Numbered from the stretch's first letter, positions 30,921-42,721 are shown. The stretch: DNA of 64,000 bases from Bidens hawaiensis (GCA_021521415.1 JAIQDT010001136.1:310001-374000); one strand, 5' to 3'. A program made the numbers and translations. The notes: generated from the letters alone by a model not told the origin.

Positions 30921-32104
30921 GTCTCCCCTTTGACCGTTGCTCTCAATTCTAACAAACACAAAAGATCATCTGTTACAAAACATGCACCAACAGACTCCCT
31001 CTTAACTGATGATCTTCTGTTTGCTCATCAACCAGCCGTGTCTGAAACTGTCCTATAGCTTCACAAATCTACCAGTCACCCAGCGTCTTCCATATCAGAT
31101 CTCCCCTTCAGTGTAAGCTTCTCCGACTATAACGATTGAGGTCTTTGAAATGCATGCATCCTCGTGCCAATAGATCATCTCAACCAATCACGTGAGTCCA
31201 TCTGACTTCACCAACACGTGAAGTTGGGCTTCCTCCACAACTTCACCAACTCGTTGGCATACGATAAGGTTTAATCTTCAACTACTCAACATCAAGTGAT
31301 CAATTTCATCACAAAACCACCTTGACAGAATCTAACACATGACCATTAATTAATCCGAAGCATCTTCAATCACCAGGGATAACGATCAAGAACATAAACA
31401 CTTTAGTTCCCGATTAAATCCAACTTGTTCCAGAATTTTCACTCTAATAAATAAGCATCACGTTTAAGGATCCAATTCTCGAACGCCTTGAAAGTAACAT
31501 AAATAATATGCTCTGACCGCAATCCAGTAATGACAAAAACCTTCAGTTCAATTTGACTTTCTTCAATTGGTCACCTCGAACAACAACAATTTCATTGCCC
31601 ACAAACACCCAAATATGTGTCAATATCCAGTTTCAATCAATATCCCATTCACAAACTCAACTCCATATCCAGAGTTGACACGTATTTGTTCACACGTAAG
31701 ACCCAGAGATAACAAGTTTCACTCGTTGACGGAACAACATCTCCGGTCTCTCAATAATCGTGTACACCTGGCCATACAGACGAAAACACCAAAATACTCT
31801 TTTTTTTTTTTTTTTTTTTTTTCTCGTTAACTTCGCATAAAGTTAACTTCGTCTGTCCATAACTTCGCCTGGCTATAACTTCGCCGAGAAGTCAACTTCG
31901 CCTAAAGTCAACTTCGCCTAAAGTCAACTTCGCCTGTTCATAACTTCGCCAGACCTTATATCTTCGCTGAAACCCTACGAACAGTGACGGCAACTTCGCC
32001 TGATGAACAATAACTTCGCCTACGGCGCTGTTCGGCCAGAAACGCACAGAAACGTGCCAGAAACACCAAAATGCAGATCTCGAACCATAGCATAAGAGCC
32101 TAAG
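30921..32104 (-). other. Non-coding interior of the non-autonomous element
   Basis: No open frame of interest. The first bases, GGTCAAAGGGGAGAC on the minus strand (30921-30935), form the polypurine tract. TAACTTCGCC-type units recur at about 31825-32025 after a run of 23 T (31800-31822), and CACCAACAGACTCCCTC near 30987 repeats the LTR/PPT junction. Confidence 0.75.
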
Positions 32105-32116
32105 GCTCTGATACCA
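32105..32116 (-). other. Primer-binding site (initiator tRNA-Met type)
   Basis: The minus strand reads TGGTATCAGAGC two bases inside the LTR end, the usual primer site of copia elements and of many non-autonomous LTR elements. Confidence 0.85.
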
Positions 32117-32118
32117 CT

Positions 32119-32584
32119 TGTAGGTCCCCCCGGAGACGTCGCCGATCGATACGAGATCCGCACGAGGTCTTGGAGTGCGGAATCCTCCTAGACTCGTTTA
32201 TTGGTGTAAAGATAAAGAACACAAACACGTACACGAACAAATACACGAACAAATACAAGAACGGGATAAACAAATCTGCAGACTCTTATATAATAATCAA
32301 AACTAATTACATACCAAACTCGTAAACAAATGACGGCCGACCCGAGGTGAGCTCTACCTCGGGTCGTCCCACACGACTCTCACTCTCGGTCTCTCTTTAG
32401 ACAAATAAACTGTAACACACAATACTCTAATTTCTGGATACAAAACCTAAACAAGACACACATATATATAGACAAAACATCTTCTCGGGCTTGGGCTTGG
32501 GCCAGTAGGCGAAGTTGTTACAACTTCGCCGTTGGCGTTCCGCTGGTCTGAATTGCATAGCGACGGTCACAAAATGCACCAACA
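32119..32584 (-). repeat. 5' LTR of the non-autonomous element, 466 bp
   Basis: It matches 30361-30920 almost base for base outside the palindrome expansion, with only a handful of substitutions and one duplicated ACACGAACAAATAC phrase. The insertion is therefore recent. Confidence 0.9.
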
Positions 32585-32589
32585 TCAGC

Positions 32590-33020
32590 AACCACATTAG
32601 TCTTTCCCGGGTAATACTTGATATCACAATCATAATCCTTTATCAGTTCTAACCACCTTCTCTGCCTCATGTTCAGCTCTTTCTGCTCAAAGAAGTATTT
32701 CAAACTCTAGTGGTCCGTGTATATAGTACACTTGGTACCATACAAGTAGTGTCTCCAGATCTTAAGAGCATGTACTTCAGCGGCTAGCTCTAGGTCATGC
32801 GTCGGGTACATACATTCGTGAACTTTCAATTGCCTAGACGCGTAAGCTATGAGCTTCCCTCTTTGCATCAACACGCAACCTAACCCCTGATAAGAAGCAA
32901 CAGTGCAAACTACCAAATCTTCTTCTCCATCGGGCATAACAAGGATTGGAGCTTGCGTGAGCCTCCTCTTTAGTTCTTCAAACGCCTCCTTTTGCCACCT
33001 ACCCTAATCGAACACCACAG
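32590..33020 (-). pseudogene. Chromovirus RNase H fragment
   Basis: The minus strand encodes [60 protein letters not shown] and [11 protein letters not shown], then a TAG, then [20 protein letters not shown] and [14 protein letters not shown], ending at the TCAGC insertion site. Positions normally acidic are partly lost at the start (VVCTVAS in the CDAS place). RT and gag are deleted upstream. Confidence 0.8.
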
Positions 33021-33045
33021 TCCTTTTGCCTCCTTTTGCCACCTA

Positions 33046-33370
33046 AAATTTCGCATGGAAGAATTTCGCTTCGCATGCATGGAAGAATTTCGTTTCGCAT
33101 GCATGGAATTTCGCTTCGCATGCTTTTTTTATGCTTCGCATGGAACTTTTTCGCTTCGCATGCTTTTTTTTTGCTTTGCATAGAACTTTTTCGCTTCGCA
33201 TAGAACTTTTTAGCTTCGCATGCTTTTTTTTTTGCTTTGCATGGAACTTTTTCGCTTCGCATGCTTTTTCGCTTCGCATGGAACTTTTTCGCTTCGCATG
33301 CTTTTTCGCTTCGCATGGTCATGCGATGCGAAATTATTGATTTCTCTTCGCATGACTATGCGATGCGAAA
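33046..33370. repeat. CGCTTCGCATG minisatellite array, right copy
   Basis: It has the same alternating units as 19089-19586, followed by GGTCATGCGATGCGAAATTA. It is the U3-side copy of the LTR array and preserves the unoccupied form of the Athila target site. Confidence 0.9.
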
Positions 33371-33976
33371 TTCCTGCCTTTCGTTGTTTTTACCATTTTA
33401 AAGCCATCTTTTGACACATTCTGACCCCATGCACCTGATCCTGAACCCATATCTCTCATCGTCCAACGCCACCTTTTCACCTTAAAGTGCACCCAAGAGG
33501 TTATAACTTACCAAGTTTATATTTTTCTTACATTTTACAACCCGATCTATCATTATATCTGTTTGCATGACGATTCTAACCATAAAACTTAACCATTTTA
33601 AACCGAAACCCACCTTTTGCTTTGGGTTCGAGTTCAGATCTGGACAATACGTAGATCTGGACGTGATTCTTGTTGCTTGACGATGTTAAACACGAGATTC
33701 CACCCTTCTTTGGCTTGGATTTTAAATCCGAGTGCTAGAGAGAGAGTATGTGTTTGTTTCTTGAGAGTGTGTGTGTGTGTTTGGATGAGAAAAGAAAAGA
33801 AAAGAAGAAGTGGTTGGGTTTATATAGGGGGGGGGGGGGGTTTCATGGGTACCACCACCCATTCCCAATTCCTACTCCAAATATTATCCAAATACTTAAC
33901 ACACGACTAACTTAACGACACACTGTTAATAACAAACTTTCTATTATGTATTATTTAACAAAAGTTGGATGTTACA
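33371..33976 (-). repeat. U3 end of the chromovirus 5' LTR
   Basis: The segment after the array runs to GGATGTTACA. GTGTGT microsatellite (33766-33780), AAAAGAAAAGAAAAG and a run of G (33829-33840) are present, with TTTATATAG at 33821 as a weak TATA-like signal for the other strand. No gene. Confidence 0.65.
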
Positions 33977-34207
33977 GGTGCTCCTCGATCAAGAACGAGG
34001 ACTACGGGTTTTATCACCTATTTTCTTCCGTTTACATTATTTTTCACCATGATTTCCTTTATAACTATTTGATTTTGTGATGATTGGCTAGATATTATAG
34101 ATTGCCTACGCACGTGATGAACCTTTGATGATGTTTGATTTTGAGTTGGGATTTATTTTACATTATGGTTTTATGAATTAAGTAAAAGGTTTGATTATGT
34201 CTAATTG
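33977..34207 (+). repeat. Continuation of the interrupted Athila/Tat-type LTR
   Basis: GGTGCTCCTCGATCAAGAAC continues the sequence broken at 17976. It runs to AATTG (34203-34207), the presumed target site of the copia element; its remainder should lie beyond the window. Confidence 0.5.
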
Positions 34208-35240
34208 TGTCAGGACCGAGAGTCAGGTGCAAACATTAGAAAGGTTGACAAGAACACACTGACTCAGTTACCCAAAGGCCTATTGAATATCCCGGCGGAA
34301 TCAGGGTATCCAATGAATGGGAACGAATGTGTGATGTTGTAGACACGAAACAAAAACAGATAATCAATAAGAACACAATCTAAGACAAAGATTCACTGTA
34401 TTTAATACATCATTAAATAGAACAGTGAAAGGAATGTCTAGGGTTTCGTGAATGACGGCGGCGGCTGTACGAGGAAACAAATAAAATATTCGCTAAGAAT
34501 GTTTCTCATATTCCGTGTCACGTCGGTCCTAAATGGAAACCTAGGACCCTATTTATAGACCCTGACATTCCTTCTAGAATCCCTAATCATTACATAATGA
34601 ATGACAAAATAATTACAAGTGTAAGAGTCTTCGATCAAGGTTTGTCTCTTGCTCGAGCAGACTCAATATGCAGGGTATGCTCGATGAGTGTCTTCGAGCA
34701 TACTTTACTTAGAATATTTTCCAATGAAAATATTCTCTTCTAGCAGTCTTCATTCCTCTTGACCAATCCTTGCTTTGCTCGAACTAGTCCATCGAGCAAG
34801 CCTATTCTTCTTGATGCCTTCAGCCTTGTCTTTCAGACTTATTGAACAATCTTTATCATGCTCGGATGTAAATCTTGCTCGGGGAATTGAACCATGCTCG
34901 AAGTCCTTGCTTTGAACATATGACATCTTCTTATTGCATCCATGCTTTTCCCCACGTGCTCGACCATCCTGTACTCATAACACTTGGTTAAAACTTGTAT
35001 GATCAAGATGTTTGCTCGATTGTCAATCCATGCTCGATAGAATAATACTCTTGCTCTTTGAAGTGTAGCTTGCTCGAAGCCTTAACACTTAGAAGAATCC
35101 ACCACAAAGGGTTCTGAAGACCTTGCTCGAAGTAGTAAAACCATGCTAGATAGTCTAGGCTTGCTCGAAGTTTATACTTAGCCATTTCCTGAGGAGGTTG
35201 AGAAGATTCCAATCTTCCTTATCGAAAATTTGACCCAACA
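34208..35240 (-). repeat. 3' LTR of the copia element, 1033 bp
   Basis: Minus-strand ends are TGTTGGGTCAAATTTTC and CGGTCCTGACA. It repeats 57163-57655 plus 61560-61945 with few changes. TGCTCGA/GCTCGAG motifs occur more than a dozen times between 34640 and 35170. Confidence 0.9.
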
Positions 35241-35255
35241 ATCTCCACTAGATTG
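35241..35255 (-). other. Polypurine tract region of the copia element
   Basis: The minus strand reads AATCTAGTGGAGAT directly before TGTTGGG, the usual form in copia elements. Confidence 0.7.
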
Positions 35256-35479
35256 GAACAAGCTCAGATGCACCAAAACACACCTGCATAGAGTACACAT
35301 GTATCAGATATCAAAGATAAATCATTTAGGAACACGTCATTTCATTACATAAATAGAAATTTTGTCTCTTGGGCATTACACATCAAATTGTTTCACAGCA
35401 AAATACAAACTAAACAAAGATAAACAAAAATAAAATGATTATCACTAAGTCTCGTTATGCTATCTTCTCCTGTTGCTCC

Positions 35480-36869
35480 TTGTGTCAGATTTTTCCTTTT
35501 TTTCTTTATCAAGGGTGGCTTTTTGCTTAATCATGTCTAATTCCACAGCATCAGAGGAGTCGATGGGAAACTTTGCATCTACTATATCTTGGAGATCTAG
35601 AGGATGTATGAATTGAAGATCTTCATCATATAGGATCACATCAATTATTATTCCTGATTCATTCCTCAGGGATACTGAGTCAGTGTGCTTGTTGTAGGTG
35701 ATTTAAGTGATCTTTCCATTATGCTGCACAACTGAATTTGGTTCAAGCATCTCCCTTCTCAAAGCTAAGCACTACCTAAATGTTCTTCGTTTTGCACCTG
35801 AGCTGCTTGCCTGATTAGTTTTTCTCCTCTTAGATTCTGGGAAAATGAGTTATGACGTATGAATTTCATTTATCCGTTTTCTTCTTTTGTCTTTCTTTTC
35901 TTGACTCCAAATTTCTCTCCTCTTTTGTTTCAAGAATGGAAATCCCTTTTCAGATTGTTCCTAGATAAATTTGGAAAGATCATTCTTTTGTTGTCCAGCC
36001 TTTTGGCTCCTGTTTTGATTGTGATATAAGTCTAGCTCTGCCATCTTCTTCGGCCTTCTTCTGAAAATTCTCTCAAATCATCCCTGAAGATGATCAGAGT
36101 CTCTTCACCATCCTCAGTTGTCACCCTCAAGGTCTTGGATCTTTTTTAGTAGTAGAGATTTGTAGGCAGATTCAGATTTCTTGGTGGATTTAGCCTTACA
36201 ATCTCTGACCTTGGGATCCGGCTTGAACTGGCTTGTTTCTTCCTCTTAGCTTCTTCAAGTTCTGATTCTTCAAACCATCTTTTTATTGTATCATCAGATT
36301 TCACAATAAGTCTTCCTATTTTGGCACCCCTCTTGTGCAATGCGCTCATCATCTCTGCTCTTACAACATCATCCATTTTTCTTCTTTCTTCTTGTAATCT
36401 TTTCTAGGTTTCCAAGTATATCCTTTGTTCTCTTCTGTATATTTCCAGGAGTTGAGCATGAGGCATTTTATTGAATTCTTCCTCAGTCATGCCCTTGTTC
36501 AGAACTAATTCATTCAATGTTTGGACTCTCTTAGGATCTTGGAACCATTCTCTAGCCTCAGCTTCTTTCTTTTAAAACTCTTCCATCTTCTTTTCCTTTT
36601 GCATTTTCAACTTCTTTTCTCTTTTAATATTATCAGCACTCTTTTGACTTTTGTGAGAGTCTTTGACAGTTTGCACTTTCCATGAACTTGCAGAAACTGA
36701 ATATCCTTATGTTTGGCTTTGATAGACTCATATTCTGCGTCATCACTTGGTCTCTTCCTTTTATTTTCCTTCTCTACAAAACTAGTAATGTCATCTACAA
36801 GAGCTCTCTTGTAGATTTTGTCAATAGAGTCAAATGGTTAAAGATTTAGGAAGGCAGGCTTGTGTCCAG
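35480..36869 (-). pseudogene. C-terminal part of the Sirevirus-like extra ORF
   Basis: Minus-strand pieces read DDVVRAEMMSALHKRGAKIG, DDTIKRWFEESELEEAKRKK (36376-36146), TEDGEETLIIFRDDL and, nearer the end, SLRNESGIIIDVILYDEDLQ and DIVDAKFPIDSSDAVELDMI. Charged, coiled-coil-like blocks are separated by frameshifts. This is the end of the protein that starts at 47136; a role as structural or env-like product is not established. Confidence 0.6.
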
Positions 36870-38553
36870 TGATGTGTTGTAAAACACACTTATTTTCCGT
36901 GCCTTTTATCTACATTATTATATTATATTTTATGTATTTTAACTTGTTTTATATAGGTTTTACATAATTTTAATTATCTTGTAGGTTATGGGTTAAAGAA
37001 TGAACAAACTGGACTTTTCGAGGAGCTTACGGACCTTTTACGCATACGATTTCAAAACAAAGCTCAAAGCCCGGCCCATTTTCATCATGGACAAGACCAA
37101 GCTACCTTTATATTATAATATAAAAAAAAGAAAAAAACCCTAGGCTGGCCAGAACTTTCGATCGCAGCTACAGGATGGAAAAAAGAAAAGAAAAGCTAGG
37201 GTTAGGAGGTGGTGGCGGCTAGGGAAGAAGGAAGAGGCAAGAGCAAGTGTTCAGGAAGTCTTTTCATCAATTTTTGCAGCCAAGAACAGCCCCAATTCAT
37301 CTACATATCCTTTCTTTTACAATATTGTTCATCATCTTTATTATATTTTGTCAATTGTTAACTAGTTTTGCAATTACTTGAAAGATTGACTTGTGTTATT
37401 GATTAGTATTCATTGTTGAATGATTCTTATGATGATTGGTATGAGTTATATGATGTTTTTAATGAGTATTAGCTGCTGTTCAAACATGATTAGAGGCTAA
37501 ATTGTTTGGTTCTACCTAGGAATGATGATTATTGTTAGTGTTTGATGAGTTTGTTGGATTGTTTGATTAATAGACTTTAATTGTTATTGTAAAAGTTTGA
37601 CTTAGACATGAAATAGGTTGTGTTTAAGGGCTAGAAATTTTGGTAGTTCATTGCTTGAACTCCTTACGTTGGTTGATTAGTTTTGTATTGATTGATCGGT
37701 GCTTGTTTGATTCTACACTTTGTGTTCAGGGTTTGTTTGCGGTAGGTACAACCGTTGGGTTTTGTTGCATTAATTTGTGGTTAAAGTACAGTGGTTAGAC
37801 ACCTTTTTAGAGACCGAGAGGTGATAAGAAGTTAGGGTTGTCTCATTGTCTTTGCATGCTAGAATAAGAATTGCGCGAGAGCGAGTTCGTTTCTTGTCAG
37901 GTTTAGGTGTTTTGAGCGACTAGTTGATCTATTTTGGTTTAAGTTGAATTGTTCCTCTATCCTTGGTTGTGTAGTATTCATTACCATTAGGGTCGAGTGT
38001 TGGTGAGACCGAGAGGTGAGTCAACATTAGAACACGTTAACAATTGTTTTCCGGTTTGGTCGTTTTATCCGATTAAGAGTAGTTAAGGTTTGTTGAGTGA
38101 GACCGAGAGGTGATCCAGTGAGCCTGAGCCATCCTTAGTCGTGTCATCTTTAGGGACCGGTGTCTAGATATCATTCAATCCATTTGCTTGTTAGGCCTAC
38201 AGTTTGATTCAGAACTAGGTAGACGTTTTTCTCCATCCTAAGTCAACACAGTTAGTTTTCCGTTAAGTTTTCTATTTTTGGTAACTTTTGTCAGTCAGTC
38301 CAGTTAAATTATTTTATAAAAAGAAAAACCAAAATTAAAATCAATGAAATATTATTCTTAGGTAGGTCTTGTCTAGGGTTAGTGATCTTTAGCGTTGTTA
38401 CGTGTCCTCGTGTTCGATACTCGGACTTCCTAGGTCTATACTACTTGCGATCGGTACACTTGCCGGTTGTGTATGGTTTTAGGATTTTCGTTTTAAATTT
38501 AAAGCTTAGTTGTGAGGGTCATTCGTTCTTTTAGACATATCCGACGCACATCA
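36870..38553 (+). mobile_element. Solo Athila LTR, 1684 bp, TSD TCCAG
   Basis: It begins TGATGTGTTGTAAAACAC and ends CGACGCACATCA, the same ends and exact length as the LTR at 19587-21270 in opposite orientation. TCCAG is duplicated at 36865-36869 and 38554-38558. It carries the GAGACCGAGAGGTGA phrases. It shows the same family inserted also in the copia element. Confidence 0.95.
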
Positions 38554-38655
38554 TCCAGCCTTGATTAAAAACTGTCTCCTTGTTTCCCTTTTCCTCCAAC
38601 CTTTAGCTTCTTTGGCAATGTCTTCTTTTGATAATCTTTGAAGATATTTCAAGTC

Positions 38656-41070
38656 TGTAACGTCCGTAAATTTCCGATAAAAGGTTTAACCTCGTAGTGT
38701 TGTGTACACCTTTCGGGCTTGACCCGGCATCCTCCCGGGAGCTCCTTGCAACCCTCGTAAGCTGGTCATACTTAACTTTTCTTACAAGTTCAACCATCAG
38801 TAAAGTATAGGGGCTAGAATGTATTATTGTTATTATATTATATTATAAAAAAAACCCCTAGCCAACCCTTGGTCCGATCGGCGCAGCAGTCCCCCCTTCT
38901 CGATTTTCGTGCAAACCAGCCATCATCCGGCCTCTAGAAGTCCAATTCCAGGTCGGGTATTAAATTGCTACAACCTTTTTTCACCCTAATTTATCCATAT
39001 AGCTCGTTTATTCATCGAAAAACGGTTGTTTTTAGGCTTACCGAGTGGCTATCCAATTAGGCAGTTTCGGGGCTGTTTCGGCTAAGGTTTTTGCACCACA
39101 ATCCTCCTAGGTAACTCCCGTATAACATACTTTAAAATCATGTGCATTGGTGTTAGTTGGATTGGTCAACTAGTTGTAGATTGATAGTGGATATTCGGTT
39201 GTCTAGAATAGCGAATTGTTGCGTTTAACGCGAGTATGGAGTAAGTAACGACCAATTTAGTTCGGGTGACTTTGGTTCGGGTTACGTGATGTTGAAAAAT
39301 CATTTTTATAAGTATGAGGGCTGAATTGGTTGTCGATTACTCAAACGGGTCGGTACAATGCGCATTTGCGTTTATTGAATAGTTAGTGCGTTGTACTTGC
39401 GAGTTACCGGCCCATTTGACTCGTGTAGCGTCGTGTGGACTTGTTGGCTGTGAAATTATCATATTGGGTCCACATGGGGCTGAGTTGGATGTTAAGTGCC
39501 TAAACAACTCTTAAACGCGCGTGTTAGTATCACCTAGTGCTTCCGGGGGTAATTTGGGAATTCTTTATTCCCGCGAGTATCTAAGGGTCGTGTTGTTAAA
39601 CTTAAGGCCCCGGGGGCTGTTATGAATGAGTTTGATGAGGTCGAGGCTTTAGGTAACTCGAACCATGTTAGAACATCTCGTAGGATAAACGAGTCCTTTT
39701 AATGTCGTTAGTGATGTTTGTATGTAAACCGGCAGGCGTTTGAGTTTTGGGGATACTTTGGGGTCCTCTAGCTCATGGTGAATTCGTGCCTTGTGTCAGG
39801 TGATTTCATGATGCCCTTTTTAATCTTTTTACGTTTTGGGCTAGCATACAAACCCTACTACAATTTTACCCGATTTTAATCGCTTAAACTATTTGGATGG
39901 TATTACATGGCCTTATTCGTGATTGTGCATTTAGAAAGCTATGTTTGAATTATATTATATGCCTTAGGATATTTTAGACTTGTTTATGGTCTTATATTCC
40001 TTAAGGCTATATATATTATTTATGGTCTAGGCTCGAGGTTGCTATTAGGCCTAGTATTAATTCCTAGATTATTCATTGTTTATGGATTGAATGTGATGAT
40101 ATTGTTTGGTTGAATATTGGAATTAGATGTTTGTAAGTGTGTATGTGAATGTGTATGTGTTGGTATGTGTTGCATGTTTATGTCCCGGCGAGTCAAATAT
40201 ATTACTTGGGGAAGACCCGGGGTGAGGAGGCCCACCGTTCTGCTAAACCTGGTCGGGTCAAATATATTACTTGGGGAAGACCCGGGGTGAGGGGGCCCGT
40301 ATCACGTGTTTAGGTATGTTAAACCGTGACCGAGTCAAATATATTACTCAGGGATGACCCGGGGTGTGGAGGCTCGTGTTGCATGATTTTTGTATTATTA
40401 AACTGTGACCGAGTCAAATATATTACTTGGGGATGACCCGGGGTGAAGAGGCTCGTGTTGCATGATTTTTTTGGTTTTTGTTAAACTGCAGCCGGGTCAA
40501 ATATATTACTCGGGGTAGACCCGGGGTGAGGAGGCCCGTGTTGTGTGTTTGATCAAGAAAAGATGTTTAATGTTTTATTTACTTATGATTTGATCAAGAA
40601 GAGTTATTTATTATTTTATTTACCTGTAATTTGACCAAGGAAAGTTATATATCTATTTGCCTATGATGTTCTCCTACGTTTTATACCTATGGGGTTAAAT
40701 TGTTTAATGGATGTTACTTATTGAAAACTTGAACTCACTCAGCTCAAGTTGACTTTGTGTGTATGTTAGATTGATTTTCAGGTTGAGGATTGGGATTACC
40801 GCTTGGACGTGCTAGAGACTACTCGGACAGTTGAAGGCATATCTAGTCGAAGAATTAACAACGCAAACTGTTTCTTTTAATTTATTACTATAAGTATTTA
40901 AATTTTGGTTTCGGGCACTTTTCCTGGTTTTTGGGAATTTTGATGTTTATTATTCCGCTGTTCATTACTCTGAATTGATTTTAATAAGATGAACATGTTT
41001 GGTTTTTAACTTTTGAGAATTTTAGGCTATGATTACCAACTGTAGGATTCCTGAGGTTCGGGGTCTTATA
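38656..41070 (+). mobile_element. Long solo LTR A, TSD AAGTC
   Basis: Starts TGTAACGTCCGTAAATTTCC and ends GGGGTCTTATA; AAGTC is duplicated at 38651-38655 and 41071-41075. It shares the sequence around TTGAATAGTTAGTGCGTTGT and CACCTAGTGCTTCC with copy B, and ends like the minus-strand copies C and D. No internal region. The end TA in place of CA is a single change. Lineage by LTR length and ends is probably chromoviral; no coding part is available to prove it. Confidence 0.85.
40189..40545 (+). repeat. Five tandem units of about 65-85 bp in LTR A
   Basis: GTCAAATATATTACTTGGGG followed by AAGACCCGGGGTGAGGAGGC recurs at about 40191, 40256, 40335, 40413 and 40495. The reverse complement array is in copy C at 58216-58590. 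Confidence 0.9.
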
Positions 41071-41075
41071 AAGTC

Positions 41076-42721
41076 ATAGTCAACACTTATCAAATAAGCT
41101 TTATCTCTATCCTCCTTCTCAACATCTTTCGATCTTCTCTCCTCTTCATCTTCAAGGTCAATTGGTTCATCAAGATTATGAAGTGCCCCAATTATTGATT
41201 CTTCAATTCTGGTTCAGGGGACTTGAAAACAAATTTGGATTTCAGAACTTGTTTGTATACAGATTTTTGTCTTTTTTCCTTTGGGGGTTCCACTTCAAAT
41301 GTTTCCTTCCTCTTTACTCCCTCTTCAGCTTCAGTTTCGGGTTCTGTTGGATCAGTGATTATTGGTTCTTCATTCACAGTCTTCTTCACTTCATCGCCAT
41401 CAGTTTCTGTGATTATAGGCTCAACAGTTTCAGTTGCTGGCACTTCATCATTTTCTTTAGTGGCTTCATTAATGACAGGTTCAATGGTCTCAACTGGTTC
41501 TTCAACCACTGGTTCCTTTTCTTTGCTTATATCGATAAAGTCTTTCTGTGCCTTTCTAGCCGTTTCTACTATCTCAGGATGATGCCCTTCTGGTTTGTTT
41601 AGAATGTCTATAAGATCTTTCATTATGACCAATTTCACCATTGAGCTGGCAGATATTTCAATTGTTTCGTCCTCTTTTTGATTAACTGGACCCAAGCCAA
41701 GTTCTTGTTCTTTATGAGTTTCAACTTCTGGATTTGCGGGCTCAGTTTGCATAGGCTCAGTAAACACTGGCTCAGTTTGTATGGGCTCTTCAGGCTCAGA
41801 TAATACTGGCTCATCAGTTTGTGTAGGCTCTTGATCATCAACATTTTGTTTTGCATTTAATGCCTCCAATGTAGCCTTAATGGCATCATCTACCTCTTTT
41901 CTCATTCTTTCATCCTCATCTTCTTTTTCTTTCATTTTAATTAGTGCTTTAAGTACTTCTTGAGGAATTTCCTCCTCATCTTCTTGCACCTCTTGGTTTA
42001 TTGAGTCCAATTCCTCATTCATCAGTCTGATTGCTGTTCTGACAGATTCCGCCTCTGCAATATCAGGATCAATCACGTTGTCTTTTTCTAGAATCTCATC
42101 ACCAGATTTGTCTTTATGGGTTGGTATTGGTTGAAGGTCTTCCTCAGATAGAGCCACCCCTTTGCCTTTGATTTGTCGTTGGGCAATTTGCTCAGGTGTC
42201 TCTACTTCTACTTCAATCTCCTTCTCTCTTGACTCCCCCTCAACATGAACATCTCCTTCAATGACTTATGGATTTGTTCTTTCAGGTACATTAGATGTTC
42301 CAGCAAATTTATCCTCATCTTCCTCTTTTGAATTGGCATATAAGTTTATTATCTGTTTCAGGCCTTCATCTACTTGTAGATTCCCCCCTATTTTGGTGCA
42401 TCTGAGGTCTTCTCAACCTCAAAGTGCCCCTCTAGGGTTTGAATTCTCAATAACACCTGTTGCAAAGCTGCTTCAAATGCTTTATTCCTCAGTGTCAGCA
42501 TAGCATTTCTCTCTTTTAACAAAATGTTTTCAAATTCAAGCGCTGCATTTTTAACAACAATAATTCAAGCGCTGCATTTTTAACAACAATGTCATAGAGA
42601 TTTGGGTTGGATGGAGGTGTTTCCTGAGTAGGCTTAGGTTTGGGTTCAGAGTAAGGTTTTGGGGAAGAAGTTTCAGGTGAAGGTGGTTTATAAGTTTCAG
42701 TTTCATGTGAAATGGGTTAGA
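41076..42721 (-). pseudogene. Middle part of the Sirevirus-like extra ORF
   Basis: A 321-codon frame (42157-41192) encodes a strongly acidic, Glu/Pro-rich protein region with helical stretches (EEIPQEVLKALIKMKEKEDE, KEVDDAIKATLEALNAKQN) and repeats of the type EPIQTEPVFTEPMQTEP and VEPIITETDGDE. The C-terminal end turns basic (PPKEKRQKSVYKQVLKSKF). It lies between the inserted LTRs A and B and joins 45738-47136 upstream. No enzyme motif is visible. Confidence 0.65.

Larger units (their letters stand above)
30361..32584 (-). mobile_element. Non-autonomous LTR element, TSD TCAGC
   Basis: Two LTRs (560 and 466 bp) flank about 1.2 kb without any coding capacity. TCAGC is duplicated at 30356-30360 and 32585-32589, inside the codons of the chromovirus pol. 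The minus strand has an initiator-Met-type primer site next to the right LTR and a purine tract next to the left one. The size and lack of genes fit a small LARD/TRIM-like element mobilised by another copia-type element. Proteins needed in trans are not identified. Confidence 0.9.
17977..33976 (-). mobile_element. Ty3/gypsy chromovirus-like element with internal deletions, TSD GGTGC
   Basis: On the minus strand it starts TGTAACATCC (ending 33976) and ends GGCCTTACA (starting 17977). GGTGC is duplicated at 17972-17976 and 33977-33981. Its own DNA is 17977-19586, 29774-30360 and 32585-33976; the rest is two later insertions. The left part is the R-U5 side of one LTR up to GCACCCAA near 29930, then comes a pol fragment (RNase H to integrase finger), then the U3 side of the other LTR from the repeat array at 33046. 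This fits a full element that lost gag to RT and the 3' end of pol through two deletions. The lineage resembles Tekay/Del by the CLTCLQVKAEHQKP motif. Confidence 0.8.

Noticed and set aside
33617..33910. 97-codon frame with cysteine- and glycine-rich stretches
   Set aside because: It spans GT and G-run simple sequence in an LTR; composition explains the opening.
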